From Filosporella fistucella (Eukaryota > Ascomycota > Leotiomycetes > Helotiales), in contig JAQJZZ010000010.1 in the NCBI GenBank assembly GCA_030077755.1, forward strand, positions 1,674,001 through 1,738,000: a stretch of DNA of 64,000 bases, given 5' to 3'. Below are positions 26,376-37,440 of the stretch, piece by piece. A model generated the notes under the pieces. The model had not been told where the DNA came from. It worked only from the letters and a program-made list of their open reading frames with translations, and searched no databases. Position 1 is the stretch's first letter. Every line of letters begins with the position of its first letter. The translations under genes were made by a program, and so were the position numbers.

Positions 26376-26835
26376 AATTTGCGATCACCTTCAATATCCC
26401 TAGAATATAATTTCCTTATTTGTAGATTTAAATGGTAGTATTTTAATAGAGTCTTCATTCCACTGAAATTCCCCTGAATGGTGATTCTGCCCTGCCGTGT
26501 TCTTTCCAGCTGACTGCAATTTAATTGACCAGCTGCCCTCCTGTTCTTGAAAAGAAATATTCACCACTACTAACCATAGCCAATTGTAATAGAAGGTGGA
26601 ACGACGACTGAACGATATCAAATAAACATGTATGTGGTGTGGTGGAGCATTAGAGGATGAGAAGGAATTGGAATTTGATGTTAAATACCTTATAGTCTAG
26701 GATGAACAGGGGGCGCGATCCGAGGTTCCCCCAGAAAACGCGCCTCGCGTCTCCCAAAATCGGTGCACTGTACCTTATCTAAATGCAAGACAGCAACACA
26801 CCCGCAAATTGAGTCCTGTCTCGCTGACCGTCAAT
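26376..26835. promoter_or_regulatory. Promoter region of MGS1
   Basis: A CG-rich element at 26738-26750 contains ACGCG and CGCGT facing each other about 90 bp before the MGS1 start. These resemble MluI-box (MBF) sites that drive G1/S genes in yeasts. No gene is present. Confidence 0.4.
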
Positions 26836-28491
26836 ATGGTTGCATGTCCAATTTGTGGCAAGTCAGTCAAGTCAAGAGATATCAACGACCATATTGATTC
26901 CGGATGTGAATCATTTCTCGAGGAAGCATCTCCGCCACTCACTCAGCAGCAACAAAATGGAACATCTACTCAAAAACCCACCGCGACCCAGAAGCCATCA
27001 GTATCGAACTTTTTCCAAACTCCTGCTGCAAAGCGAGCAGCATCAAGCTCTACTCCAAAAGTGGAACCAAATCCAACTCTGAACCTCCAACAAAAGACAC
27101 CGAATGGAGCAGCCTCAGCCACCCCAAATCCACCTTCGCGGAAGAGGTCGTTCGAAGACATAGCACTAATAGTGAAGAATGATGAAGACAAGAACATCAA
27201 ACTAGAAGAGGACAAACCTACCAAGAAAGCAAAAACAAATGCCTTCCAAAAAGCTGCGCCATTGGCAGAACGAATGCGACCAACCTCACTAGATGACGTC
27301 TGTGGACAGGAGCTGGTCGGAGCTCAAGGTGTATTGAGGAGTTTGATTGAGCAAGACCGTGTACCTTCGATGATACTCTGGGGAGGGGCCGGGACTGGAA
27401 AGACAACAATAGCACGATGTATTGCCTCGATGGTTGGGAGCCGGTTCGTGGAGATTAACAGCACCAGCTCCGGCGTGGCGGAATGCAAGAAGATATTTGC
27501 TGAAGCAAGAGGCGAATTGGGTTTGACAGGAAGAAAAACAATCATATTCTGCGATGAAATACATAGATTTTCCAAGAGCCAACAGGACGTTTTCTTGGGG
27601 CCAGTAGAAAGTGGGCAAATTACGCTCATCGGAGCAACTACAGAGAATCCATCATTCAAAGTGCAAAACGCACTCTTATCGAGATGCCGGACTTTTACCC
27701 TTCAAAAACTGACGGATGAGGATATTTTTCAAATTTTGGAACGAGCTCTCGCTACAGAAGGCCATAATTATACACCTTCTGAGCTTGTTGATTCAGAATT
27801 GTTAAAATACCTATCCGCATTTTCTGATGGCGATGCCCGAACGGCCCTCAACCTTCTCGAGTTAGCCATGGGACTTTCAACGCGGTCGTCAATTACAAAG
27901 GAAGAGATCAAAGGGGCACTTACAAAGACTCTGGTCTACGATCGAGCGGGCGATCAACATTATGATACCATTTCAGCCTTCCACAAGTCGGTCCGTGGAA
28001 GTGACGCTGACGCTGCTCTTTACTACCTTGCTCGCATGTTGCAGTCTGGTGAAGATCCTTTATACATTGCACGAAGAATGGTAGTCATTGCTTCTGAGGA
28101 CGTTGGGCTTGCAGATAATAGCATGCTGAGTCTAGCTACCAGTGCCTACACAGCAGCGGAGAAAATTGGAATGCCAGAATGCAGGATTGCACTTGCCCAT
28201 TGCGCTGTTGCACTATGCTTAGCACCCAAGTCGACTAGGGCTTATAGAGGCCTGAACAATGCATATGCTGCATTGAGAGAGCCTGGAGTTGCTAGTCTTC
28301 CGATTCCTATACATCTAAGGAATGCCCCTACCAAGTTGATGAAAGAGCTTGGGTACGGAGATCAGTATAAATACAACCCCAATTACAAAGATGGTCGCGT
28401 GGTACAGGAATATCTCCCAGAACTGCTGAGCGGCCGAACGTTTCTGGAAGAGAGAGACTTGGGTACAGAGATAGATCCAGGGGCATGGTAA
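26836..28491 (+). CDS. MGS1: Mgs1/WRNIP1 AAA+ ATPase, DNA replication maintenance
   Basis: This clamp-loader-like ATPase acts at stalled replication forks and binds ubiquitinated PCNA. It is a single exon of 551 residues. An N-terminal UBZ4 zinc finger is visible (CPICGKSVKSRDINDHIDSG, then C). A disordered basic linker follows. Walker A is GGAGTGKTT near residues 183-190 and Walker B is IIFCDEIHRF near 236-245. Further family motifs are GATTENPSF (sensor 1), LLSRCRTF, SDGDARTALN and the C-terminal ARRMVVIASEDVGLAD, KEFGYG-like KELGYGDQYKYNPN and LPELLSGR. The frame is open 27 bp further upstream, but that extension lacks an ATG, and the chosen ATG starts the zinc finger as in homologues. Confidence 0.93.
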   Translation: MVACPICGKSVKSRDINDHIDSGCESFLEEASPPLTQQQQNGTSTQKPTATQKPSVSNFFQTPAAKRAASSSTPKVEPNPTLNLQQKTPNGAASATPNPPSRKRSFEDIALIVKNDEDKNIKLEEDKPTKKAKTNAFQKAAPLAERMRPTSLDDVCGQELVGAQGVLRSLIEQDRVPSMILWGGAGTGKTTIARCIASMVGSRFVEINSTSSGVAECKKIFAEARGELGLTGRKTIIFCDEIHRFSKSQQDVFLGPVESGQITLIGATTENPSFKVQNALLSRCRTFTLQKLTDEDIFQILERALATEGHNYTPSELVDSELLKYLSAFSDGDARTALNLLELAMGLSTRSSITKEEIKGALTKTLVYDRAGDQHYDTISAFHKSVRGSDADAALYYLARMLQSGEDPLYIARRMVVIASEDVGLADNSMLSLATSAYTAAEKIGMPECRIALAHCAVALCLAPKSTRAYRGLNNAYAALREPGVASLPIPIHLRNAPTKLMKELGYGDQYKYNPNYKDGRVVQEYLPELLSGRTFLEERDLGTEIDPGAW

Positions 28492-28615
28492 CAGTTTTGA
28501 TGATCGTTTTGGGCAGCATTGCGGTGGTGTTTAGCGAAATTTGACTGGATAATACCAATGTAGACATTGATTTTGGTATTTGACATTAGAAGCCTATCAA
28601 CACAAACGCATCTAC

Positions 28616-29423
28616 CTATGCTGTAGAATCTCTCTTCAGATCATCATAAGGGTTATCACCGATCGTCCCCTTCTGTCTAGGAAATCCTGCGTCACCGCCA
28701 GTATCTGCATTGTCCCTGAACATCTTCTCCTCCGCCAATCGTCCTGGATCATTTTTACCTCCAATATCAGAGTTGAAACTCGCATTGTTGGAGTCTCGAC
28801 TGTCAAAACCTCCTTCGTGTAGATTCTTCCCTTTTGGCCCAGCAGTATCAACATACTGACTATTCACGTAAGATGGTGCTGTGCCAGCATTGCTCGAATC
28901 TCCGCCAGTCTCATAAGATCCTTGGGTATTCTCAACAGCAAGTCCTTTTGATTGTCCGCCAGCAGCATCGGGATAACTTTTGCTCGAAGCACCAAGCTTC
29001 TTCTCCTCAGCCCAATCATCTTCAGCCATGCGAGCTTCGGCATCCAGAGCAGGATCTAGACGTGTAGCTCCTGACGTGTTGGTATTGGCGAATGTGGAGT
29101 TCGATCCGGATACTCCTTGAGGTTCGCTGTTACGATTCTCAGCGAATCCCCCGTGGTCTCTTACTGACTCTGCCGCCAATGAGTCCGCAGCTACCGGACC
29201 AGCTGATTCTTGGATGATTGAGTGAGGGTCGTTGACCTTAAAGTTTGTTAGTTTTCGGACACTCTTGAGTTTGGGTCAAGTTCAAGAATCTTTATCCCAT
29301 TCTTTAAGTGAACCTGGGTAGTATAGACATTTAGAATGAGGGGTGACAAAACTCTAAGAACTAAAAGAAGATCTAGCAGCGACTGCTCACCTTGGTACCA
29401 TAATTGGGGTTTCTTCCTGACAT
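28616..29423 (-). CDS. Conserved disordered fungal protein, function unknown
   Basis: Exons 29423-29391 and 29236-28616 give 217 residues. The first exon encodes MSGRNPNYGTK and is separated by a 154-bp intron (GTGAGC donor, TTAAG acceptor) from VNDPHSIIQESAGPVAADS. The protein is hydrophilic, rich in Gly, Asn, Ser and Asp, with no Cys and no membrane segment, and carries two similar acidic patches (ARMAEDDWAEEKKLG and RLAEEKMFRDN). It looks intrinsically disordered and resembles stress-related hydrophilic fungal proteins in composition only. I do not recognise a domain. Confidence 0.7.
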
Positions 29424-30009
29424 TTTGATGGGTATAATGTACTTATTCTGAGGAGATGTTTCAACAAAATCAATGGAAGAGTTAAAGATATCACTTGCAG
29501 GTAGAGCTCACAACATGTTCCAGATACTTGGCTATTTAGCGGCTGAGCTCCCAAGAGCTTAGCACAAACAACAGACAGGAGATCTTCGTGTATGACATCA
29601 CGCAAAACTCTCTTTTTAGTTCTGAGAAGCCATTCCACCTGCAGCCTAAATCCAAAGGTGGATGTATGACATTATGGTTTCAGATTCTCCTGCAATTGAA
29701 CGGAGCTCAGCAAGAATGCTGGCCGAATTTGGTTGCCTCTTTCCATCGACGTCAAAATCATCGAGGGGTAAGACTTAGGTAGGAGGGGTATATGAGTCAC
29801 GTGGACTCCGAAGTCAGGATTTTACCATTGACAGGATCATGACTGTGATGTATGCTTGTGGGAAAGGAACATGGAAGGTCCGGGAAGCACTGTGTTCTTA
29901 ATTGTAGATTTTGGGTTCAATCGGCAGTATGGAAGTATTAGAGATGCAAATGTGGGACATCCTTCAGATATCTAACTCATAATTCCTCCATCTATGTCCT
30001 CTTGTAACT
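29424..30009. other. Intergenic, no gene seen
   Basis: This is the upstream flank of the 217-residue gene and the 3' flank of the next small gene. One CTTAGGTAGG repeat copy occurs near 29774. No coding potential is recognised. Confidence 0.45.
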
Positions 30010-30303
30010 TTACTTCGTCGCATCCTTAGGAAGCCCGTCCAAACCCTCCTTCCCTTGTCTTCCAACACCGCTCAGATCTGCTTCTCCTTCTTCTCTGACC
30101 CCACTACCCTTCGTGGCTGGTGATATCAATCCCGTAGAGGAAGCATCTCCAGTTGAGATCTCTGCCTGACGTTCCCCAGCTTTGACATTAACAGTCCGTG
30201 CATCTGCGGAGTTCCAGTCTGAGGCGACGGGCAGTTCTTCTGGTAATGGGAGGTTGGCTTGACGCTCAGCGATGAGGTCTGCTTTGCTTTGTTGACCTGA
30301 CAT
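30010..30303 (-). CDS. Small conserved fungal protein, function unknown
   Basis: A single exon encodes 97 residues starting MSGQQSKADLIAERQANLPL. The sequence is hydrophilic, with PLPEELPVASDWNSADARTV and a Gly-rich end (VGRQGKEGLDGLPKDATK). I recall similar short proteins as hypothetical in other Pezizomycotina. No domain, signal or membrane segment is visible. The short size keeps confidence moderate, but the composition is coding-like and the ATG is the only plausible start. Confidence 0.65.
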   Translation of the reverse strand: MSGQQSKADLIAERQANLPLPEELPVASDWNSADARTVNVKAGERQAEISTGDASSTGLISPATKGSGVREEGEADLSGVGRQGKEGLDGLPKDATK

Positions 30304-30820
30304 TTCGAGGGCTGTGTTTATTAGTATTAAAATATAATTGGTTTGGAATGGGGCATAATACGAACTTTAATAATGTGTTGTTTGAAATTTTCAATAGAAG
30401 ATTATGCAGTCAAAATATGTTTAAATCTTTGAAGTGAAGAAAGTTTATAAACTTCTGGTTATAGAACCCACAGAACTAGCTATGTCATATCGTGGGGCTT
30501 CACCATTACAGAACCAATTGTAAAGTAAGAACATTCTGAATGGCCAGTCTGTTCCTTGTTCGACAGGAGCTTTTGCCCCGACGGAGTCGAAATGCATGAC
30601 GTTTAGCTAAGATGCAGCGAACCAAGTGGAGTTGGATGACTGAGGTATCAAAATCAATAGGATGAAATTGAAAAGTCTTCAGATTCGGACCGTTTACGCA
30701 AATCACGAGACTGTGTCTCTCATTCAATTGGTATCATTATCATAAATCGAAACGCCTCAACGCAGAGCCTCCTATACACCAAACACAGCTCAATACCCTT
30801 AAAAAAATGTTAGCTGGCCA
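30304..30820. other. Intergenic, no gene seen
   Basis: This is the upstream flank of the 97-residue gene and the 3' flank of gamma-tubulin. It is AT-rich with no recognised feature. Confidence 0.45.
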
Positions 30821-32459
30821 TCACGACACTCTATTGTCTCCAGCCTCGCCAGCTGCTCTATCCGCTTCTGGGTTCAGGTAATCCGCATTTTCTGCTGCCT
30901 CATACTCTGCAATGAGATCCGTAACAACTTCTCTAGCCTCGTCAAATTCATTGAGGTTATCGGCAAATGGTGCCGTCTTCTTGTACCCTTCCATAAAAGC
31001 ATTTCTTTTCCGCATTCCATCGTATTGTATAAGTATACGCCTGAAGAGCTGAAAATTTGAAGTTAGTGGTGATCGAGACACTTTGGGAGTGTAACTTACT
31101 GTTGCTATGCTTGTATGGTTTGCCAACATGAGCCCACTTACTCGGTGATTCATGGGAATATAAGGACTCTTCTTTGTCAAGGCTACTTGAATACTTGCTG
31201 GACCCCAGGGGATGAAAGTTGCCAACCTTCGTTCTCTGATTCTGAGAAGACTCTTGTGGACATCGGTAGGATCTACGTCGCCTTGTATAACATTCAAAAT
31301 GGAGATGTAGCAGCTCTTTTTGCCTGGGACTGTAGACACCATACGATTCTTAGGCTGCAGGAGCCGCCGCATGACATCAAGGACAGTCGTTTTTCGAACA
31401 GTCTTTGCTTGTTCTACGTTGTTGCTCATAAATGGGGTGTACGAAGTCATCAAGAAATGGCATCGAGGTGTCGGGATCAATGAAGCCACAATACTGACCA
31501 AATCGTTATGCATATAACCTGGATAACGAAGAGTTGTAGTACTTGCTGACATGACTGTAGATACCAACTGATTCGTCTGTTGAAATGAGGGCTGCTGAAC
31601 ATGTAGTCGGTCCGCCGCTATGCGCGCTAATGCGCCATTGTCAAGAACCACTACAGAATCCGCATTCTGTGTTAATCTTCTCATGGAGAGCAAGCTGTTG
31701 TATGGATGGACAACAACATCGGGAGATAGCATGTCTGGAAAAACCGAATACGTCTGTATAATCTTTTTGGGGAAACGATCGTTTAGTCTCTCCAACAGAA
31801 ACGAACCAAGACCAGAACCAGTACCTCCGGCTATTGAATGCAACATCATGAATCCCTTTAAGGAGTCAGCTTAATCTCACCACGAAACAAGATGGTTCCA
31901 ACCTCTAGGGAGTCACTTCCATCTGCTTCACGGTCTATCATTTCCATTATATCTTCATAAACTGATTCTCCCGTCTGATATCCATCACCCCAATTATTAG
32001 CAGCCCCGACACCATTCTTACCAACGAAGAAGTTTTCCGGGTTGTAGATGTTCTTGTATGGACCAGTTTGAATACTGTTAATGACCTGTACAGATCAGTA
32101 CTGAATCCCATTACATTCGTAATACCCAGATCACATACTCTTGGTTCCAAATCAATAAGAATTGCTCGCGGGATGTATCTCGTATCGTCCGACTGGTAGA
32201 AAAAGACGTCCTTTCGATCCCCCCCTTCTGTCGCAAATTCTTCCAGGTTCCCGTCTTGACTTATGCCATGCTCCTGACATAATTGCTGCCAGAACTGACT
32301 GCCGACTAAAATGCCTATGTTAAAGACTGTTCGCGACCAAATGTAACACTGGGATACTGACTGCTATTGCCGCACTGGCCTGCCTGGACTGTGATGATTT
32401 CTCTGCCCGGAGTATTAGCTTGGATTTATGCGAGGAGTTTGCTTTGCATACCTAGGCAT
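30821..32459 (-). CDS. Gamma-tubulin
   Basis: Gamma-tubulin nucleates microtubules at the spindle pole body. Exons: 32459-32452, 32402-32362, 32305-32139, 32085-31903, 31855-31100, 31048-30821; 460 residues. The first coding exon is only 8 nt (MP plus two bases of Arg). Motifs are [37 protein letters not shown], the nucleotide-loop [29 protein letters not shown] and [13 protein letters not shown]. The last intron (31099-31049, 51 bp) is stop-free, so the frame appears continuous; GTAAGT, an ACTAAC branch site and TTTTCAG support removal, restoring SIATLFRRIL. The second intron ends at ATTTTAG because that restores NSIGSQFW. It is transcribed divergently from NUP85. Confidence 0.94.
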
Positions 32460-32798
32460 TTTTGTACCATTAATAGCAGAGATCAAATTGAAGGAAGGGG
32501 CTCGGATTAATCAAGAGGCTCTCGAGGTGAGTTGAGACATGGCCCCAAGGCGCGTTGTTTGTGGGGGACGCGCCTATTCTGAAAGTGGTCCGGGCGCTGT
32601 AACCTGATTGGCGAAGAAATGTCAATATTGTATGCTCGACAATACGATAGCTACCGCCTCAGATATTCTGGATATTGTCTCCATCGACACAAAACTAACA
32701 AACTCTCCGAGATCGAATACGAACACCGTGGTGATTGATAGCGCCTTTGCAGATTTGCTTCAATTATCGAAAACGAGCTCTCAGGAGCCACCGCAGTC
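32460..32798. promoter_or_regulatory. Short bidirectional promoter, gamma-tubulin and NUP85
   Basis: Only 339 bp separate the two start codons. It contains a 7-bp inverted repeat AGGCGCG...CGCGCCT (32548-32554 and 32569-32575), which creates ACGCG, and a CCAAT box in reverse (ATTGG, 32607-32611). Both are plausible regulatory sites read directly from sequence; their use is inferred. Confidence 0.5.
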
Positions 32799-35700
32799 AT
32801 GACTTATCAAGTCCCATTTTCCAGCAGCCCAAATGGCCCTCCCTCAACACCAGATCGAAAATCTACCAATATCTTCTCTTTTGGAGACAATCCTTCAACG
32901 ACTCCAGCTGGGCCACCGCCTTCATCTGCCGGCTCGTTTACACCGGCTGGGCCACCACCTTCTTCCATGTTTGGGAGCTCTATGATGGGCACCTCGAGTC
33001 CCATCAAACCCCTCTCTTTCTCTCAACAAAGCTCCTTCGGCCAGAAATCTACCTCATCAGCAGGCTTTTCGCGACCTTACGGCGCACCGCAGCGCTCTGG
33101 TCTTAGCAATGAGTACCAAACTTCGCCCCAATCAGTTCACAGCAGCGACGGTGAAGATGAGGATGAAGACAATTCCATTGATGAAGATGGGCCTGACCGC
33201 TATCCTGGCGGCCCAGAATACTCTGAAGAAGATGCCGATGGCGATGCCATGTCTGAGGTGGACGTGCAATATGAGGATGATGAAGATGATTCCCCCTTGC
33301 CTCAACGACTGCAACCAGCTGGATGGCCTGGCGCTACAGAAGTGGGTCACTCCTCTCGTCAGAGTACATATTCGGATCTTTCACCTTCGAGGCGCGGCTT
33401 CAGTCAAAGCAGGGATGGTGATATAATGGATCTTCATGATTCAATCTCCCAGTCTCATCTACAGCCAAAGACATCCAGGTTTGAAAAGATCGCAAAGGAT
33501 CTGTACACACGTATGCCAGCTCCAACATTGGACGAACCAGACGACATTATTCTCAGCACAGAAATCGCAATGACGAAGCTTTACGAGGAGGGAATGGGCT
33601 CTGCAGAGGATGACGAATTACTGGAGGCAGCATTGGCAACTATTCCTAATGAGCTCACAAACATATGGGCGAGATATTCGGACCAGATAAAGATTTATGA
33701 TTCCGAGGAGTATGCAGCTACTCTTGGACCTGGCGAGAGAGCACCGGACTTTGCCAAAGCCAACTTCCTGGCGAGCTTAATCTTACAAATCGAGAATCCA
33801 CCCAGGGTTCCCAAGTCTTTCGATCAAAGAACCAAACCACTTCCCCAAACACTTCTGGAATGGATGGACGAATATCACAACCTCTACCCAACTCAATTCG
33901 GGGAGGTTCAAGCTCACAGGCCAAGTCCATCCAACCATCGACTGTACTGGGACACCATCTTCAATGGTATTCTCCGCGGCAAGGTTGAAGGAGTGATTAA
34001 TCTCCTTAGAGACGGTGGATGGCAGCATGCCAGGAATGAGAGTGATGATCCTCGAGTACAATATGCACAAGCTGGATTTGCAGGCGCAGCTTTAAGCAAT
34101 ATTGAGAAGGTCGTCAATGCAGCGCTTCAGGTTCTCACTGCTTGTCCTGCTTCACACGGCGATTGGAATATCCGTAGTAGTGACTGGACATTATTCCGGC
34201 TCCGGGTTTCTCAGGCATCAGAGCACTTAAGAACCTTTGCTGAGGGCAAGAATCGGGATCTCGACATTTCAACTTCAGGAGGCTCCCCTGGGAGATCAGG
34301 CAACTACAGCACGACTGCCAAGAAAGCCGAAAGTAAGGTTCCATGGTACATCTACCAGAATTTGATGACCCTGTATGCTATCATTATGGGAGACAAAGAT
34401 GCAGTGATCGAAAATGCTCAAGATTGGTGCGAGGCTACAGTCGGTCTCTTAGTCTGGTGGGACGAAGGGAAAGATGATCGACGTCTTGCTTTGGGTCGAT
34501 CACAAAGTGTTTACAGGGCTGCGTCAAGAGAAGCTGACAAAATCGCGTTCCGAAGAAAATTACGAAGGTCCTTCGAATTTGCAACAGCTGATTCCACAGA
34601 TCTAGAGGTGAACAGTGCAGATGAGATTGAGGTTGGTCTGGCCTCTGTCTTTGAGGGAAATAATGAGGCGGTCATTGGATTTCTGAGGGGATGGTCTGGT
34701 CCAGTATCATCAGCTGTTGCAGAAGTCGCCTCTCTGTCAGGCTGGCTAGCTCCCGCGAAAGAAAAGAGCCTTATCAACTTGGGGGGGTTGGATGAAGATG
34801 ATATGGAAGTATTAGGCCTCAATTCGTCTCCTTCGAAAGCCGATGGTGTCAAAGATCTGACTTTAATTGCTTATGCTCGATCTTTGAGCAAGCGAGGGAC
34901 TTTGACAACTTCTTCGCGCTCTGGGTTGCCACATATTACAAGGGAGGGCTGGGAACTAGCGATTTCGATTATGGGTAGACTCGACTCTATTCCACGCTCT
35001 GAAGAGATGGTCGAAGATTTCTTGAGAAGCTTTCATCTAGATTCGTCAATCACTGTGAACAAACTCTGGAGGTTGCTTAATGATATGGGCATGGACCGAC
35101 AAGCTGAAAACATTGCAGAGGTAGGAACTTGTTCTGTTTTTTGTTTCACGAACACTAATTTTTGAAGTCCTATGCAGATTCACTTGCTGAAGCCTCTCAC
35201 AAATATGGCGAAGCATTGTATTACTATGCACTTGCACATCGAGAGCAAAAAGTAAAGGATGTTCTTGATTTGCTGATATCATTTTCATTGATTCAATCAA
35301 CTGCGTATCCTTCAGAAGCTGAATTGGATGAGTATCTGAAAGCACTCGTGTCTTCCCCAAAGGACGCATTAACTGAGATCTCCCATATGGATACGGCTGC
35401 CGCTGAGCTCCTTTACAAACTTCTCAGTGGTTATGCTACATTAAGAAAGTTCTACGATCTTCGCGACGAAGCAGTCTTGCAACCAAATGGCAAGAAAATC
35501 TCTGTTGCCCGCAAAATGGAAGCAGCAGAAGCGCTTATTGCAGTGATTACAAGCTCAGATGATAACATTCGAGGTGGTCTTTACGATGAAGGGAGAGGCG
35601 CCGTTGTCAGTGTTGATTTCCTCCTTGCACTACTGGGCGAAGCGATGGTGTTCGTGAACCAAACCAATTACACCATTTCCGTTCCCCAAATCGACGTTTT

Positions 35701-36079
35701 ACTTAAAGCTATCGAGGACCTGCAGACTGTTGGCCCAAGGGTCTATACTGCTTGCACAGAATTTTTGCAGACGGTTATAGCATCTGGACAGGGGTTAAAA
35801 GGCTCTACTCCACATGACTTGCTTCGAAAATCAACATCGGGTCTCAGTGGCACAAGTGGCAGCTTCTCACTGGTTGGAAGCTCGATGATGGCTTCCCAGC
35901 TCAAGCAATCGATGAGCAGTAGCGGTGTGATGGTGAAGGGAAATATAAAGCGAGGTTGGGATTGGAGAAAGGGCATCACGGCAAATACGAAAGGTGAAGA
36001 TGTGTTGAGAATTTTGAGGCTGGGGTTATCGAAAGACCTTGCCAAGGCATGGCTTGTAGAGGCAGATGGAAACATGTAA
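32799..36079 (+). CDS. NUP85: Nucleoporin Nup85, Y-complex subunit
   Basis: Nup85 is an alpha-helical scaffold protein of the Nup84 (Y) complex of the nuclear pore. Exons are 32799-35120 and 35168-36079, joined by a 47-bp intron; 1077 residues. The N-terminal 230 residues are disordered, with a few FG-like dipeptides (FSFG, SMFG), a repeated TPAGPPPSS and an acidic tract near 108-165. The helical scaffold follows (LLEWMDEYHNLYPTQFGEVQ, RLYWDTIFNGILRGKVEGVI, WYIYQNLMTLYAIIMGD). The C-terminal part (SYADSLAEASHKYGEALYYY, then ALAHR) resembles the end of fungal Nup85 proteins. Assignment rests on overall resemblance to ascomycete Nup85, with no single catalytic motif. It shares a short bidirectional promoter with gamma-tubulin. 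Confidence 0.82.
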
Positions 36080-36385
36080 GATCCGACATGGAATTGTTTG
36101 ATATTGATTGATGAAATGCATCCAATGGCGTTTAGAAGCGGTATTCTAGGAGTTACGGCTGCATAAAGAGGCGAGGCATGGCCGTTTGTAAAAATTTAAA
36201 AAGATACCCTTATGTATCTGAACATTTCATGCGTGATCTCTACTATCGATTCATTTGGTCTCAGTTTCATCTATCACTCGCTATGCACCTTCAACCCACT
36301 TTTCAACGCCCTCTGATCACTACCAGAACCCACATAAACAAAGCTACAACGAGCACATTCGACTCATTGAGGTCTAACAAGTTCT
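36080..36385. other. Convergent 3' flanks of NUP85 and the glycosyltransferase
   Basis: This 306-bp stretch holds the 3' ends of two convergent genes. Nothing else is seen. Confidence 0.45.
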
Positions 36386-37440
36386 CTAAAATCCATCAAC
36401 CTTAACTCCCTTCTCCTTCTCCAAAGCCAATCTCTCCTGGTTAGCCTTAACCCACCAGGCATGGGTTGGATCCTTGGAGATATCATTTCCCTCCTTATCC
36501 ATTTCATCCCATGGCTTGGGAGCAAGAATATAATGGATATTCTTCACCTTATCATCCTTCCAAATAGGTGCATGTACTCCCTCCCATCTCAAGGTTTTGA
36601 GCGCATTATAGATGTACGGAAGTGGGACCCAGCATCCACGATACAGATCTGAGAGAAGAGACTGATCGGCAAAATCCATGTTGACTGCATCCTTTTCCAT
36701 GTGTTCCACAATTTGGTCATAGACTGCTGAAGAGGGATTAACGACTTGTAGACCGCCGTTCATGAAGCCTAAGGGACCGACGGCTGGATCTGGACCAGTT
36801 GTTTGCGCAATCTCGGGGGTGTTGTGTTGGCTGGTGAATGCGCAGTTTTCTGGAACCCTATAATTGTGTTGGTATTCGTCTCTCTATCTGGATATTGCTA
36901 GGATGAGGGGGGAGATATACCAGTCTTTGGGATAGTGAGCCTTCTTCAGGGGATTACAAACACACGCATGTCCAGCAGCAAATACTCTCTTTCCCTTCCC
37001 AGCCAGTTCCGGCGAATCAAGTTCCATCTCCATCAATTCATCCATGTTTTGCATGACTAGCATATCACTATCTAGTTGTACCACTCGGTTATACTCTACC
37101 AGACTGAAAGGTGCCAGTTTGGACCAGCAGTCGTAAAAACGTGGATCGGCAGAGTAGTCTTTGCCTGCTTTTGGGAGAAGATATTCGATGCGCTGTTTAG
37201 GGATACCGCGGGCTTCGAGAGCAGCATGGCCTTCTGCTGGGAAGGTGTCGGTATAGAGTGCGACGAGGGGGTACTTGCTGCCAGCTTTCTTGAGACTGTA
37301 GTCGAGAGTAAGGAGGCCGGAGAGGTAAGCTGTGTTTGTGATGAGAGTGGTCCAGACTGTGTTGTATTAGCTTTGCAACGTCTCAAGATATGAAAGAAAA
37401 TACCTCTCCTGGACTCTGTAGCTCTCTTTGCTTCAACCAT
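36386..37440 (-). CDS. Glycosyltransferase family 8 (glycogenin-like)
   Basis: Exons: 37440-37404, 37356-36921, 36857-36386; 314 residues. The fold starts with VWTTLITNTAYLSGLLTLDY and SLKKAGSKYPLVALYTD, followed by FSLVEYNRVVQLDSDMLVMQ, where DSD is the DxD motif that holds the metal and UDP-sugar. Later segments FMNGGLQVVNPS, FADQSLLSDLY, YIYNALKTLRW and IHYILAPKPW match GT8 glycogenin or galactinol-synthase-like proteins. It lacks a signal peptide and the long glycogenin C-terminus, so it may not be a true glycogenin; donor and acceptor are unknown. All introns have GT-AG ends (47 and 63 bp) and the frame closes. Confidence 0.88.

Noticed and set aside
26809..26835. Upstream extension of MGS1
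   Set aside because: The extension starts at a TTG codon; the following ATG begins the zinc finger directly.
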